In this document: positions 18,039-28,126 of the stretch, piece by piece
Layout of the letters: each line of letters begins with the position of its first letter
Numbering within the stretch: position 1 is the stretch's first letter
Assembly: GCA_022826755.1 (NCBI GenBank)
Contig: JAJDUG010000067.1
Location: 62,001-126,000 of the forward strand
From: Acidobacteriota bacterium
GTDB lineage: Bacteria; Acidobacteriota; Terriglobia; Versatilivoradales; Versatilivoraceae
DNA: 64,000 bases
Direction: 5' to 3'
Position numbers and translations under genes: made by a program
Notes under the pieces: model-generated
Told to the model about the DNA's origin: nothing
Seen by the model: the letters and a program-made list of their open reading frames with translations, nothing else
Database searches by the model: none

Positions 18039-19682
18039 TCAACCTGAAGGCTCCTGCAATCGGCGCAAGGAATGGGACCGCAGCCAGGTGATGGCTTCCG
18101 TCAACTGATCGTCATCGTCTCTCATGGGCACTTCGATGACCGTGGGTTTTCGGGCCGCCAAAGCCTCCTCCAGGACAGGCCTGAAGTGGCTGAGGTCCTG
18201 GACACGCATGCCTTCGGCGCCGAAGGCACGGGCCATTTCAGCGAAATTGGGATTGGCCAGATCGGTGTCGATGACGCGGCCCTGGTGGTGCTTCTGCTGG
18301 GACCCCTTGATGGCCGTCAGAGCCTGGTCGTTGACGACCACGGCAACTATGGGAATGCCGTACCTGACGGCCGTCGCCAATTCCGGCATGCCCATCAGGA
18401 AGCCTCCATCCCCACTGAAGCAGACCACCGGCTTTTCCGGACAGCCTATCTTGGCGCCAATGGCGGCCGGATAGGCATAACCCAGAGCCACGCCGATGCA
18501 GGGATACAGGAACGTCCGCGGGCGGTCGACCGGGTACTCGTCAAAGGCCGAATACCCGATGGAGTGCACGTCCACCGCCAAGATGCCGTCGTCCGGAAGC
18601 ACTTGCCGGATGTCGCCGAGCAGTGGCAGAGGCCTCTGCGCCCCGAACCGGACTCGAGGGATCTCCAGGGCCTGCTCCCAGCGCCGCGGGCGCTCGGCCA
18701 CTTCGTCCACCAGCCCCTGCAGCGTGGCCTTGAGATCTCCGACCACCCCCAGTTCGCAGGGATACTCGCTACCGATCTCGCGCTCGTCCTCATCCAGTTG
18801 AATGAGCGGCTGGGGCAGCTTGAGTCGCCAGTTGTTGGTATCGATCGAGGTAAAGCGGCAGCCGATGGCCAGGGTGGCGTCGGCCAGCTTCAGAGCCTCC
18901 CTCGCCAGGTAGCCGTTGGATCCTCGCAGGGCCAGGGGATGGTTTTCATTCAGCGCTCCCTTGGCGCAGCGGGTCACCACCACCGGCGCCTGTATTTTCT
19001 CTACCAGCCGACGCAGTTCGGCCTGGGCGCCCGAATGGATGACGGCGGACCCCACAATGCAGACCGGCCGGCCCGCCCGGTCGATCTTGCGGGCGGCCGC
19101 ACGCAGGTCACCGGCGGCAGGCCCCGGGCTGCGGGATCCTCGAGCAGGCCCCGGGATCTGAAGATCTCCATCGGCCCTCACCACATCCATGGGGAATTCG
19201 AGCACCGCCGGCCCCGGCCGCCCACTCCGCATGGCCTTGAAAGCCCCGTCCACGACCTCGGGGATCTGCCCGATGGTACGGGCGATGGCCCGATACTTGG
19301 TTATTGGCTCAAAAAACTTCATCTGGTCCAGGCCGTGGAACATCTTTGCCGGATGCTTGCCGTAGAACCTGGAATCGCTTTGCCCGGTGATCAGCAGCAC
19401 CGGCACGCAATCGGTATAGGCCTCCAGGATCCCGGTAGAGGCATTGCTGGCCCCGGGCCCCGGCACCGTCAAGGCCACGCCCACTTCCCCGGTGGATCGC
19501 GCAAACCCGTCCGCCATCTGGGTGGCGGCGTATTCGTGCCGCACCAGGTAGTGGTCGATGGAACCCTCTCCGCAGCGCAGCAGGGAGTCGTAGATCTCCA
19601 GGTTCTGGGTCCCCGGCATGCCGAAAATAGCGCGCACCCCTTGGGCTTTGAGGCACTCGATCAATAGGTCTCCACCTCTCAA
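18039..19682 (-). CDS. Thiamine-diphosphate enzyme of the acetolactate synthase family
   Basis: A 547-residue three-domain TPP enzyme. The N-terminal PYR domain carries the catalytic Glu in 'YLVRHEYAATQMADGFAR' (about E50). A central transhydrogenase-type domain includes 'PVCIVGSAVIHSGAQ'. The C-terminal PP domain carries the GDG-x(n)-N TPP/Mg motif in 'CFSGDGGFLMGMPELATAVR' and 'VAVVVNDQALTAIKG'. The start is read as TTG 19682 with AGGAAAG just upstream; the frame is open to 19883 but the extra 67 residues do not look conserved. Relatives include acetolactate synthase, sulfopyruvate/oxalyl-CoA decarboxylases and glyoxylate carboligase. No ilvN-like small subunit is adjacent, so a catabolic decarboxylase or ligase role is as likely as branched-chain synthesis. 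Confidence 0.85.
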   Translation of the reverse strand: MRGGDLLIECLKAQGVRAIFGMPGTQNLEIYDSLLRCGEGSIDHYLVRHEYAATQMADGFARSTGEVGVALTVPGPGASNASTGILEAYTDCVPVLLITGQSDSRFYGKHPAKMFHGLDQMKFFEPITKYRAIARTIGQIPEVVDGAFKAMRSGRPGPAVLEFPMDVVRADGDLQIPGPARGSRSPGPAAGDLRAAARKIDRAGRPVCIVGSAVIHSGAQAELRRLVEKIQAPVVVTRCAKGALNENHPLALRGSNGYLAREALKLADATLAIGCRFTSIDTNNWRLKLPQPLIQLDEDEREIGSEYPCELGVVGDLKATLQGLVDEVAERPRRWEQALEIPRVRFGAQRPLPLLGDIRQVLPDDGILAVDVHSIGYSAFDEYPVDRPRTFLYPCIGVALGYAYPAAIGAKIGCPEKPVVCFSGDGGFLMGMPELATAVRYGIPIVAVVVNDQALTAIKGSQQKHHQGRVIDTDLANPNFAEMARAFGAEGMRVQDLSHFRPVLEEALAARKPTVIEVPMRDDDDQLTEAITWLRSHSLRRLQEPSG

Positions 19683-19934
19683 CGGTCTTTCCTTTCCGAT
19701 CCGACCCGTGGGCTGAACTGAAGGTTTGGGCCAGGACCAATCCGGGCGGATTATACCACCGGCTCCCCTCCCACCTCGGGCCGGGAAGCAGCCCGAGGCC
19801 AATCCTCCCCATCTTCCGTGTCCGCCACCGAGGTGGTGGCTGGGACTGTTGCAAATTTGGTCAAAAAGTGATTGACTCACCAAGCCCGTCGGATCTCAGG
19901 GGCCTACTGCAAGCCAAATACACAAGGATTCACC

Positions 19935-21593
19935 ATGTCATCAGACCCCTCCCAGCCGGGAAACCCTCCCGCAACTCCCGACACTTCCTCCGCCGACTCC
20001 GGCCAGGCCGGCGATGCCACCGGAAATCCCGGTGAGTTTCAGGCTCCGCGTCCGGGTTCCCGCAAGATGCCGCCCTGGAACTCGGGTGAGCTGGTGGAAG
20101 CCCCCATCTTCACCTGGCGTCACTGGTTTGCCCTGTTGGGGCCGGGACTGCTTCTGGGAGGCTCCTCGATCGGCGGCGGGGAATGGCTGATGGGTCCGGC
20201 GGTCACCGCCAAGTACGGCGGCGCCCTGATGTGGCTGGCAACGCTGAGCATCGTGGGCCAGGTGATCTACAACATGGAGGTATCCCGCTACACCCTCTAC
20301 ACCGGCGAGCCGATCTTTACGGGCAAGTTTCGAACCTCGCCGGGACCCGGCTTCTGGATCGTTCTCTACCTGATCCTCGACTTCGGGGCCGTCTTCCCCT
20401 ACCTGGCCGCCAACGCGGCCACGCCGCTGGCCTCGGTGCTGCTGGGAGGAGTGCTGCCCGACCCCGAGCAGAATGAGAGCCACCGTTTCCTGTTGAGGTT
20501 TCTCGGCTACGCCATTTTCCTGCTGGCGCTGGTGCCGTTGGTGGCGGGCGGGAAAATCTACAATGCCCTCAAGGCCATCATGACCTTCAAGATGTTCACC
20601 GTGCTGGGGTTCCTGATGATCCTGGGGATCTTCCATTCCAGCCTTTCCACCTGGACCGAGATTTTCGGAGGCTTCCTCCGCTTCGGCACCATGCCCACGG
20701 GAGGAACCGAAACCGCCAATATCTTCACCTCCCTGGCCCAGGGCAAGGGGATGCCGGACATCGATCTGAGCACCATTGCCCTGCTGGCCGCCTTTGCGGC
20801 CATCGCCGGCAGCGGCGGCCTATCCAACGCCGCGGTCAGCAACTACACCCGCGAGCAGGGCTGGGGCATGGGCCGCCACGTGGGAGCCATCCCGAGCGTA
20901 ATCGGGGGACGGGAGCTGAAACTGTCCCATTCAGGGACGGTATTCCAGGTGACCTCGGAATCGCTGGCCCGCTGGAAGCGCTGGTACCGTCACCTGGTGA
21001 GGGACCAGGTGGTGGTCTGGATGCCGGCCTGCTTCCTGGGGGTGGCCCTTCCCAGCATGCTCTCGGTGCAGTTTCTTCCCCGCGGCACCGAAGCCAGCAG
21101 TTGGGTGGCAGCCGGCATGACCTCCGACGGTGTGAGGACTCACGTGGCGGCGGCCTGGGGCGGAGACGCCGGTCAGCTCTTCTGGTATCTCACCATGCTC
21201 TGCGGCTTCCTGGTCCTGGGTCCCACCATGTCGACCCACTCGGACGGAGTCATCCGGCGCTGGGTGGACGTCTTCTGGACGGCCAGCCCTCGCCTGCAAA
21301 AGCTGGATCCGGCCAGTATCCGCTGGGTCTACTTCGCGGTGGTGGTGGGTTACGGCATTTTCGGCGTGATCATGCTATCGGTGGCGCCTCCCCTGGAACT
21401 GCTGAAGTTCGCCGCCAACCTGTTCAACTACGCCCTGGGCTTCAGTTGCTTCCACACCCTGTTCGTCAATCTCACCCTGCTGCCTTCGGCCCTGCGGCCG
21501 GGCTGGTTCATGCGCATCGGTCTGGGGGGCGCGGGCCTCTTCTTTACCCTGCTGGCCCTGATCACCACCCTGCAGTTGGTAGGGGTCCTGTAG
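19935..21593 (+). CDS. Nramp-family (divergent) metal-ion transporter
   Basis: A 552-residue polytopic membrane protein with about 11-12 hydrophobic segments after a hydrophilic, Pro/Ser-rich ~70-residue N-terminal tail. TM1 contains 'GPGLLLGGSSIGGGEWLMGP' where Nramps normally have G-P-G-x-x-x-x-x-x-x-D-P-G-N. TM6 contains 'AGSGGLSNAAVSNYTREQGW' where the M-P-H motif is expected. The fold-level match is to the Nramp/LeuT superfamily, but the metal-ligand residues are replaced, so transport of a metal ion should not be assumed. ATG 19935 follows AAGGA. It is divergent from the TPP-enzyme gene and not in an operon. Confidence 0.75.
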   Translation: MSSDPSQPGNPPATPDTSSADSGQAGDATGNPGEFQAPRPGSRKMPPWNSGELVEAPIFTWRHWFALLGPGLLLGGSSIGGGEWLMGPAVTAKYGGALMWLATLSIVGQVIYNMEVSRYTLYTGEPIFTGKFRTSPGPGFWIVLYLILDFGAVFPYLAANAATPLASVLLGGVLPDPEQNESHRFLLRFLGYAIFLLALVPLVAGGKIYNALKAIMTFKMFTVLGFLMILGIFHSSLSTWTEIFGGFLRFGTMPTGGTETANIFTSLAQGKGMPDIDLSTIALLAAFAAIAGSGGLSNAAVSNYTREQGWGMGRHVGAIPSVIGGRELKLSHSGTVFQVTSESLARWKRWYRHLVRDQVVVWMPACFLGVALPSMLSVQFLPRGTEASSWVAAGMTSDGVRTHVAAAWGGDAGQLFWYLTMLCGFLVLGPTMSTHSDGVIRRWVDVFWTASPRLQKLDPASIRWVYFAVVVGYGIFGVIMLSVAPPLELLKFAANLFNYALGFSCFHTLFVNLTLLPSALRPGWFMRIGLGGAGLFFTLLALITTLQLVGVL

Positions 21594-21611
21594 GCGACTC
21601 CAACCCACGTC

Positions 21612-21640
21612 GCTTGAAAGAGTGATCCACGAAGGGCCAC
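21612..21640. repeat. Dispersed CACGAAGG-type repeat, short copy
   Basis: GATCCACGAAGGGCCACGAAG lies just after the Nramp-like gene, a short member of the family seen at 15060, 46605 and 55000. Confidence 0.5.
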
Positions 21641-21739
21641 GAAGCGGGACAGATCTGCGTCAACGGCCCGCACCGCCACGAAACGGATTATCAACATTGA
21701 TGGTCCTTCTCGATGGGTCCGCAAAAGCCGGGAGGGCCG

Positions 21740-23041
21740 CTACTCCGGCAGCGGCCTGCCCCTGGTTTCCGGGGCGACGGGAAGGACGCAGATACCCACC
21801 AGGTAGATCCCGGCCAAGGAGATCGCCGCCGAACGGAAGGGACTGGCAAAGCCCGCCTCTTCGAAGAGGACCGTCAGCGTACCCAGGGTCAAGGGGCCCA
21901 CGGCCGCGATAATACGGCCCACGTTATAGCAGAAACCTACCCCAGTGCTGCGCAAGTGGGTCGGGTAGAGCTCGGGAAAGTATATGGAGTAGCCGCCGAA
22001 TACCATCAGGTTGCAGAAACCCAGCAGTGGGACCATCCAGAGAACCTGGGCGGGGCTCTCCAGCCAGCCAAAGGTCCAGATGGTGGCCGCCAGGCCGAGC
22101 AGGAAGGCAACCACGAAGGCGGGCCTTCGTCCCACCCGGGCGGTCAGAAGAGTGAAAGCGAAAATGCCGCCGAAGGCTCCGACGTCCTGGAGCAGGGTCC
22201 CCATGCTCACGTACCAGCTCCGGGTTTCGGCCGAAACATCGGCCAGGGCTTCCCGGATCAGTTCGGGAGACCAGAACCCGATCCCCCAGAGTCCGATCAC
22301 CCCCGAGATTGCCAGGGTGAGGCCGACCAGGGTGTGGCGCCGCCAGCGCGGGACTCGAAACAGTTCACCCACCGAACCGAGCTGACTCCGAAGCTGCTCT
22401 CCCCCGGCCTCACGCACCTTGCGCCAGACCTCCGGCTCCTTCAGCTTCCGCCGGACGGCAGCCACCAGCAGCGAGGGAAACACCCCGACCATGAACAGAT
22501 ACCGCCAACCCAGCGGCAGCACCACGAAGCTGATGGCGGAACCCAGGATGTTCCCTACGGCGGAGAGCGCCTGCAGCAGCCCCAGCGCGTGGGCCCGGGC
22601 GCGGGCCGGCATGACCTCGGCCACCAGGGCCACCCCGGCGGCAAACTCTCCGCCTACGCCCAGTCCGGTGAGAAACCGATAGAAGGTGAAGTCGACCCAA
22701 CTCACCGACAGGGCCGAAAGCCCGGTGAAGGCGGAGTAGATCAGGATGGTCAGCAGCATGGTCTTGGCACGTCCCCAGCGGTCGCCCACGATGCCGAAGA
22801 CGAACCCTCCAGTGGCCCATCCCAGCATGAAGACGGCCGTGGCCACACCGCCGTACCAGGTCACTTCGCTGGCCGAGGTGCCCGCCGGCAGCAGCTCCTC
22901 CAGCGCCGGCCCCCTGGCCAGCACGAAGATGCGCTGGTCCATGGTGTCGAAGAGCCACCCCAGGGAGGCGACGATCAGGACCCACCAGTGATAGCCGGTC
23001 ATTCCCCGGTACCAGGGGCCCGACTGGTCTTGGCTGTTCAT
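21740..23041 (-). CDS. MFS transporter
   Basis: A 433-residue, 12-TM major facilitator protein. It has the loop 2-3 signature 'GIVGDRWGRAKTMLLTILI', the proline/glycine-rich TM5 'LSAVGNILGSAISFVVLPLG' and an acidic TM1 'GWLFDTMDQRIF' like the aromatic-acid:H+ symporter and sialate/sugar MFS branch. A repeated motif 'FPELYPTHLRSTGVGFCYNV' marks the second half. It moves a small organic solute with protons; the substrate is not predictable. It shares its strand with the POT transporter upstream (76 bp between them), so the two may be co-transcribed. Confidence 0.9.
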   Translation of the reverse strand: MNSQDQSGPWYRGMTGYHWWVLIVASLGWLFDTMDQRIFVLARGPALEELLPAGTSASEVTWYGGVATAVFMLGWATGGFVFGIVGDRWGRAKTMLLTILIYSAFTGLSALSVSWVDFTFYRFLTGLGVGGEFAAGVALVAEVMPARARAHALGLLQALSAVGNILGSAISFVVLPLGWRYLFMVGVFPSLLVAAVRRKLKEPEVWRKVREAGGEQLRSQLGSVGELFRVPRWRRHTLVGLTLAISGVIGLWGIGFWSPELIREALADVSAETRSWYVSMGTLLQDVGAFGGIFAFTLLTARVGRRPAFVVAFLLGLAATIWTFGWLESPAQVLWMVPLLGFCNLMVFGGYSIYFPELYPTHLRSTGVGFCYNVGRIIAAVGPLTLGTLTVLFEEAGFASPFRSAAISLAGIYLVGICVLPVAPETRGRPLPE

Positions 23042-23117
23042 GTCGCGCTCGCTTCCCCGCTACGCGGCCCCAAATCGGGAGCACCGCTGCCTGTCCCCCG
23101 CCAACTTCGACCCGGTT

Positions 23118-25241
23118 TCATCCCTGCTCTGCCGGCTCCGCCGTTCCCTCGTGCATCCAGCGCTTCAGCAGCGGCACCAGCAGGAGACAGACCATGGCCG
23201 ACCCGATGGCCGTCAGGGCGATGGTCCCGAACACGTCGCCATAGACGTGCACGGTCTCCTTTGGAACCGGAACCAGGCCTTCCCCATAGCCTCCTTCGGT
23301 GACGCCGGTGAACTGGGCGATGATGGCCGCCAGAAACTGAGAGAAGGCGGTCGCCAGGAACCAGGTTCCCATGACCGTGCTGACCAGCCGTGCCGGCGAC
23401 AGCCGGGTCACCATGGAGAGCCCCACCGGAGAGAGGCAGAGTTCGCCGGTCGTCTGCAGCAGGTACCCCAGAAAGACCCAGAAAAGGACCACCATGCCCC
23501 GTTCGTCGGCGCTCTGGGCTCCGTACCAGAAGGCTCCGAAGCCAAGTCCCAACTGCAGCAGTCCCAGGGAAAACTTGAGTGGCGTGCTGGGCTCCAGGTC
23601 GATTCGCCCCAGAAACGTCCACAAGGCGCTGAATGCGATCCCGAACAGGAGAATGTAGACCGGGTTGACCGCCTGGAAGACGGAGGCCGGACTCTCCGAC
23701 CCGCCGATGGCCATATCCAGGTTGTCCGGAGTCACCATCCATTGAAGCCTGACGCTTCCCCCCGGAGCAGCCGCCGCGGCCCGCAGATAGGTGAGGCCGC
23801 TCATGGTCAAGCGGTCCTCCCGGGTGGCGGAATCGACCAACTGAGCCACCTCTCGCTCGGTGAGGTTTCCCTTGCGCTTCTCCTCGATGCGGATGGCCTC
23901 TCCGATTCGCTGTTTCATCGAAGGGCTGGCGTTCCGGTGGCCGATCTGCTCCTGGGTGAGCAGCGGCAACCCCATCAGATCGGGATCCCCGCTCTGAACC
24001 GGAATGCGGAAGGTGAGGGTGCTGCCCACATCGCCGGCGCCCAGCCGCCGCTCCTCGGCCACCCGGTCGACGTTGCGGTCGGTAAAGTTGTTCACCGAGC
24101 TGCCGGCCTGCTCGAAAAAGGCCCAGAAGAGCATGGAGAAGAAGGTGAGGATCAACACCACGTACATCCGTTCCCGGGGCACCTTGTCCAGCCGGAGGGT
24201 CTCCATGCCCAGGTAGATGAGGGCCACCAGCCCGGCCAGCATCAGGATGAGGCCCGCCGGCGTGCTCATCTGGGCCAGGACATCGGCCGAAACCTGCAGG
24301 ATGGCGTTGCCGCTGGATTTCAGGCTGTCCACCACCGAAGAGGGGATGACGGTGACATCGCGGTTCGACGAAACCAGCAGCGCCAGCACGGGAATCGACA
24401 GCAGCGAGAGCAGGTACACCGACCACTCGGCAGAGATCGGACCCGCCACCGGCTTGCGCAGGCGCTCGGGGTCCGACGGGGCTCCGACTTCGGCCGGCAG
24501 CCCTCCCCGACCCAGCGCAACCCAGGCGATCACGCCCGCGATCAGCAGCGCGATGCCCACAAAGATATTGACACCGGTGGAAAAGGGATTGTCGGGACGG
24601 AAATAAAAGAGTCCCAGGGCTGCCGCCACGGCGCCCGACATGATCAGAACCTGGGTGATGCGGACCGGGGCCACAAAGACCGCCAAACCGGTGAGCATTC
24701 CCAGGGTGGCCAGCCCGAAGCCGTAGTGCCAGCCATAGGTCTCGCCGATGTAACCGCACAGCAGGGGCGACATGGCCGCACCCAGGTTGATCCCCATGTA
24801 GAAGATGGTGAAGCCGGTGTCCCGCTTGGGGCTGCCCTGCGGATAGAGCGAGCCCACCATGGTCGAGATATTGGGCTTGAAGAATCCATTGCCCACGATC
24901 AGCAGGGCCAGGGCCAGGAAAAAGGCCACGTCGCTTTCGGCCGACATCATCAGGTGACCGCCGGCCATCAGCAAACCACCCAGCACCACCGCCCGCCTGG
25001 CGCCCAGCAACCGGTCGGCCAGCATGCCGCCGAAAAGAGGCGTCATGTAGACCAGCGCCGTGTAGGCGCCGTAAATGGCATAGGCATCCCGGTCGCCGTA
25101 CCCCAGGAAGCCCTTGAGCATGTAGAACAGGAGCAGGGCGCGCATTCCGTAAAAGGAAAAGCGCTCCCACATCTCGGCGAAAAACAGGGTGAACAGGCCG
25201 GTCGGATGTCCAAACAGGGTTCCAGACTGATGCGCATTCAT
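23118..25241 (-). CDS. Proton-dependent oligopeptide transporter (POT/PTR family), long form
   Basis: A 707-residue membrane protein. It begins 'MNAHQSGTLFGHPTGLFTLF' then 'FAEMWERFSFYGMRALLLFY' (the E-x-x-E-R-F-x-Y-Y-like proton-coupling motif of TM1), followed by 'GGMLADRLLGARRAVVLGGL'. A central POT segment reads 'FFEQAGSSVNNFTDRNVDR'. An insertion of about 150 residues, charged and soluble, interrupts the second half before 'VNPVYILLFGIAFSALWTFL'; this makes it longer than typical ~500-residue POTs. ATG 25241 has AAGGAG eight bases upstream; the frame continues further but without homology. It imports di/tripeptides with protons. Confidence 0.9.
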   Translation of the reverse strand: MNAHQSGTLFGHPTGLFTLFFAEMWERFSFYGMRALLLFYMLKGFLGYGDRDAYAIYGAYTALVYMTPLFGGMLADRLLGARRAVVLGGLLMAGGHLMMSAESDVAFFLALALLIVGNGFFKPNISTMVGSLYPQGSPKRDTGFTIFYMGINLGAAMSPLLCGYIGETYGWHYGFGLATLGMLTGLAVFVAPVRITQVLIMSGAVAAALGLFYFRPDNPFSTGVNIFVGIALLIAGVIAWVALGRGGLPAEVGAPSDPERLRKPVAGPISAEWSVYLLSLLSIPVLALLVSSNRDVTVIPSSVVDSLKSSGNAILQVSADVLAQMSTPAGLILMLAGLVALIYLGMETLRLDKVPRERMYVVLILTFFSMLFWAFFEQAGSSVNNFTDRNVDRVAEERRLGAGDVGSTLTFRIPVQSGDPDLMGLPLLTQEQIGHRNASPSMKQRIGEAIRIEEKRKGNLTEREVAQLVDSATREDRLTMSGLTYLRAAAAAPGGSVRLQWMVTPDNLDMAIGGSESPASVFQAVNPVYILLFGIAFSALWTFLGRIDLEPSTPLKFSLGLLQLGLGFGAFWYGAQSADERGMVVLFWVFLGYLLQTTGELCLSPVGLSMVTRLSPARLVSTVMGTWFLATAFSQFLAAIIAQFTGVTEGGYGEGLVPVPKETVHVYGDVFGTIALTAIGSAMVCLLLVPLLKRWMHEGTAEPAEQG

Positions 25242-25589
25242 CGGCTGTGCTCCTTGATCATCGAGCTGAAACTTGGGAGAAATCGGGTTTGGGGCTGAGC
25301 AGGGGGCTTTCGGCGCGATGGGACCGTCCCATGCACGGCTAGCATAGGGAAATTCCCCGGGCTTTGCAACGGAGGCCGGACGCTCGCCTGTCCCCGGGAA
25401 AACAGGCGGTTCCCACTGTCCCGATGAATGTCGGGCGAGGGCCTGTGGCTTCTTTCCGGCCCATTCCGTAAAGGTGAGATCTGAGGACTGATCTGACGTA
25501 TAATGCAGCGGTGCGCACGAACCCGCGCCGGACCCATCTTCCCCAGGCCGGATACACCGGCAATCGGTCAACGGTACCGGAGGTCTTCC

Positions 25590-26081
25590 ATGAACAAAGA
25601 GTCGAATGAAAGCTGGCGCGGCAAGGTCGGCAAGCTGAGTGAATCCGAGATCGCCGAATTTCTGTCAGGCGCCGAGTTCTGCCGGCTGGGGTGCCTGGAT
25701 GAGGACGGCTGGCCCTACGTGGTGCCCTGCTGGTTCGAATACCAGGACGGAGGTTTCTACATCATCCCGCGAGCGCGTTCCATCTGGGCCAAGCACATCC
25801 AGCGGGACGGGCGCGTGTTTCTCTGCATCGACGACTCCACCATCTACAACCGCCGTGTGCTGGTCAAGGGCGAGGCCACCGTGCTGGAGGAAGCCAACGT
25901 CGGCGGCCGCTGGGTGGATATCGGGCACAACATGGCGCTGCGCTACCTGGGAGAACGAGGCCCCGACTACCTGGTGCCGACACTGAACGAGCCCCGCTGG
26001 CTGCTGTTCGTGAAACCGATCACCATGAAATCCTGGCAGGGAGTGAATTGGGCCAAGAAGTACAAGCACACGGAGTGGTAA
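25590..26081 (+). CDS. PPOX-fold (pyridoxamine-phosphate-oxidase-like) flavin/F420-binding protein
   Basis: A 163-residue split-beta-barrel protein. Features are 'LSESEIAEFLSGAEFCRLGC', 'LDEDGWPYVVPCWFEYQDGG', 'RARSIWAKHIQRDGRVFLCI' and 'VLVKGEATVLEE'. The family binds FMN, F420 or heme and includes F420-dependent reductases. GGAGG directly before ATG 25590 fixes the start. Next come the tandem nitroreductase (41 bp), ferredoxin, cofG and cofH on the same strand, so an F420-linked role is a sensible inference. A -10-like TATAAT at 25499-25504 lies upstream, without a clear -35. Confidence 0.85.
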   Translation: MNKESNESWRGKVGKLSESEIAEFLSGAEFCRLGCLDEDGWPYVVPCWFEYQDGGFYIIPRARSIWAKHIQRDGRVFLCIDDSTIYNRRVLVKGEATVLEEANVGGRWVDIGHNMALRYLGERGPDYLVPTLNEPRWLLFVKPITMKSWQGVNWAKKYKHTEW

Positions 26082-26122
26082 ACCAGGCCTCGCCGAACCG
26101 CACACGAGGGACCACGGGGCCC

Positions 26123-27670
26123 ATGGTCAATAACGATACCCAAGTTGCCCTGCGGTATCACCAGCAGACCAAGCATTCCTACCACAGTATCCGGTTCGGT
26201 TCCCATACGCTGGACTGGGCCAACCGGCCCGTGCCCTTCAAGGTCTACTCCGGGGTGGACCGCATTCCCTTGCCGCACCAGTGGGAGGAATCGGAACTCC
26301 CTGCCCTGGCGGCGCTGTTGCCGCCGGATTCTTCCGCCACTCCCCAATCCATTCCCGACCTGAAGGACCTGGCGCGGCTTCTCTACCACTGCGCCGGCAT
26401 CACCAAGCGAAAACCCTACCCCGGCGGGGACATCCTCTTTCGGGCGGCCTCCTGTACGGGAGCGCTCTATGAGATCGAGCTCTACGTCGTCTGCGGCGAC
26501 CTGAGCGGGTTGGCCGCGGGAGTCTACCACTTCGATCCCCGCGACTTCGTGCTGGAGCAACTGCGTTCGGGCGACTTCCGGGGCCTGCTGGCCGAGGCCA
26601 CCGGCGGGGAGCCGGGGGTGTCCGGAGCCCCGCTGACCGTCGTATCGACCGGGACCTACTGGCGCAACGCCTGGAAGTACCGGGCCCGCACCTATCGTCA
26701 CTTCGGTTGGGACAACGGAACCATTCTGGCCAACCTGTTCGCCATGTCCCGAGCCTTGGGCTTTCCCCACCGTCTGGTGCTCGGGTTTGTCGACCGGGAG
26801 ATCAACAACTTGCTGGGCCTGGACACCGACCGCGAAGTGGCCCTGTCGCTGGCAGCCGTTGGACGCTGCCCGGAGGAAATTCCCGGCTCCCGTCCCCCGT
26901 TGGCCCCCCTGCCGGCACGGACCGGCGCGGCCGCCCGCGGTGAGGTCGACTACCCCGAGATGCGGGAGATGCACGCCTCCACCCTGATCGGATCTGCGGA
27001 GGAGGCAAGCGCCTGGCGAGGGAGCATTCTTCGCCAACCGGCATCCGTCCAGGGCAAACGCTATCCCCTAAGCCCGCTTGCCGGGAGCGGAATCCCCACC
27101 GAACCCCTGGAGCCCGTCATCCGGCGGCGGGGGTCCAGCCGACGCTTCAGGCCGGCGCCCATCTCCTTTCAGGCGTTTTCCACGCTTCTCTACTATTCGG
27201 CTCAGGATCTGGCGGCCGATTTTCTGGAACCGGGGGGTGGGCTGCTCAACGACTGGTATCTCACCGCCAACGCGGTGGAAGGGCTGCCCTCGGGAGCCTA
27301 TTGGCTGGACCGTGACCGCTGGGAGCTGGAGCTGCTTCGCCGGGGCAGCTTCCGCAGCGAGATGGGCTACCTGGGACTGGAGCAGGATCTGCCGGCCGAG
27401 GCCAGCTTCGACGTCTTCTTCATGGCGGATCTGGACCCTGTCCTGCAGCGCTTCGGCAATCGAGGCTATCGCGCCCTGCAACTGGAGGCGGGCCTGCTGG
27501 GGGGACGGCTCTACCTGTCGGCCTACGCCCAGAGGCTGGGCGCTACCGGGCTGACCTTTTACGACGACGATGTCACCGCGTTCTTTTCGCCCCACGCCCG
27601 GGGCAAGAGCGCCATCTTTCTGATGGCCCTGGGAAAGGGCAGGCGGCGGGAGCTGGTACGCCTCGGCTGA
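26123..27670 (+). CDS. Tandem-domain SagB/ThcOx-type nitroreductase
   Basis: A 515-residue protein with two nitroreductase-fold halves. Half 1 (about 85-260) has '[20 protein letters not shown]', '[20 protein letters not shown]' and '[20 protein letters not shown]'. Half 2 (about 325-510) starts '[20 protein letters not shown]' and ends '[20 protein letters not shown]'. The R-S-x-R-x-F plus 'LEAG/DNG' patterns are those of SagB/ThcOx FMN dehydrogenases. ATG 26123 has GAGGG upstream. It is separated from the ferredoxin gene by 71 bp. SagB relatives oxidise azolines or reduce flavin-type substrates. Lying beside cofGH, a dehydro-F420 reductase or an F420-linked redox role is possible but unproven. 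Confidence 0.82.
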   Translation: MVNNDTQVALRYHQQTKHSYHSIRFGSHTLDWANRPVPFKVYSGVDRIPLPHQWEESELPALAALLPPDSSATPQSIPDLKDLARLLYHCAGITKRKPYPGGDILFRAASCTGALYEIELYVVCGDLSGLAAGVYHFDPRDFVLEQLRSGDFRGLLAEATGGEPGVSGAPLTVVSTGTYWRNAWKYRARTYRHFGWDNGTILANLFAMSRALGFPHRLVLGFVDREINNLLGLDTDREVALSLAAVGRCPEEIPGSRPPLAPLPARTGAAARGEVDYPEMREMHASTLIGSAEEASAWRGSILRQPASVQGKRYPLSPLAGSGIPTEPLEPVIRRRGSSRRFRPAPISFQAFSTLLYYSAQDLAADFLEPGGGLLNDWYLTANAVEGLPSGAYWLDRDRWELELLRRGSFRSEMGYLGLEQDLPAEASFDVFFMADLDPVLQRFGNRGYRALQLEAGLLGGRLYLSAYAQRLGATGLTFYDDDVTAFFSPHARGKSAIFLMALGKGRRRELVRLG

Positions 27671-27741
27671 CTCCGACTCCGCCCGCATCGGATCGGGCCG
27701 GCCGGGATCGGCCAGGCCAATTCGCTTGGATTGAGCAACTC

Positions 27742-28116
27742 ATGAATCAAAAGCTGGAAAACACCGCAACCTCTCTGGGCGTCGACAAGATCCGCCGACA
27801 CATTTTCCTCTGCTGCGACCAGACCAAGCCCAAGTGCTGCGAAAAGGACCTGAGCCTGGAATCCTGGAACTACCTCAAGAGTCGTCTGCAGGAACTCGAT
27901 CTGACCGGCCCGGGGGGTATATTCCGCACCAAGGCCAACTGTCTGCGGATCTGTCTGCAAGGGCCCACGGCCGTCGTCTATCCGGAGGGAACCTGGTACC
28001 ATTCCTGCACTCCGGCGGTGATCGAGCGCATCATCCAGGAGCACTTGATCGGCGGGGTGCCGGTAGAGGAATTCGTCATCCTGGAGCGTCCGCTCCCCTC
28101 CCGGGGAGAATCATAG
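27742..28116 (+). CDS. Thioredoxin-like [2Fe-2S] ferredoxin
   Basis: A 124-residue protein with '[20 protein letters not shown]' (Cys 24/25 and 32/33) and '[20 protein letters not shown]' (Cys 67 and 71). This is the C-x(7-8)-C ... C-x3-C ligand spacing of the thioredoxin-fold [2Fe-2S] ferredoxins (Shethna/NuoE-like). The ending '[20 protein letters not shown]' is typical of that family. It is followed 10 bp later by cofG. It probably passes electrons to or from the upstream nitroreductase or the radical-SAM pair; the ordering suggests one operon. Confidence 0.9.
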   Translation: MNQKLENTATSLGVDKIRRHIFLCCDQTKPKCCEKDLSLESWNYLKSRLQELDLTGPGGIFRTKANCLRICLQGPTAVVYPEGTWYHSCTPAVIERIIQEHLIGGVPVEEFVILERPLPSRGES

Positions 28117-28126
28117 GAAAACGCCA

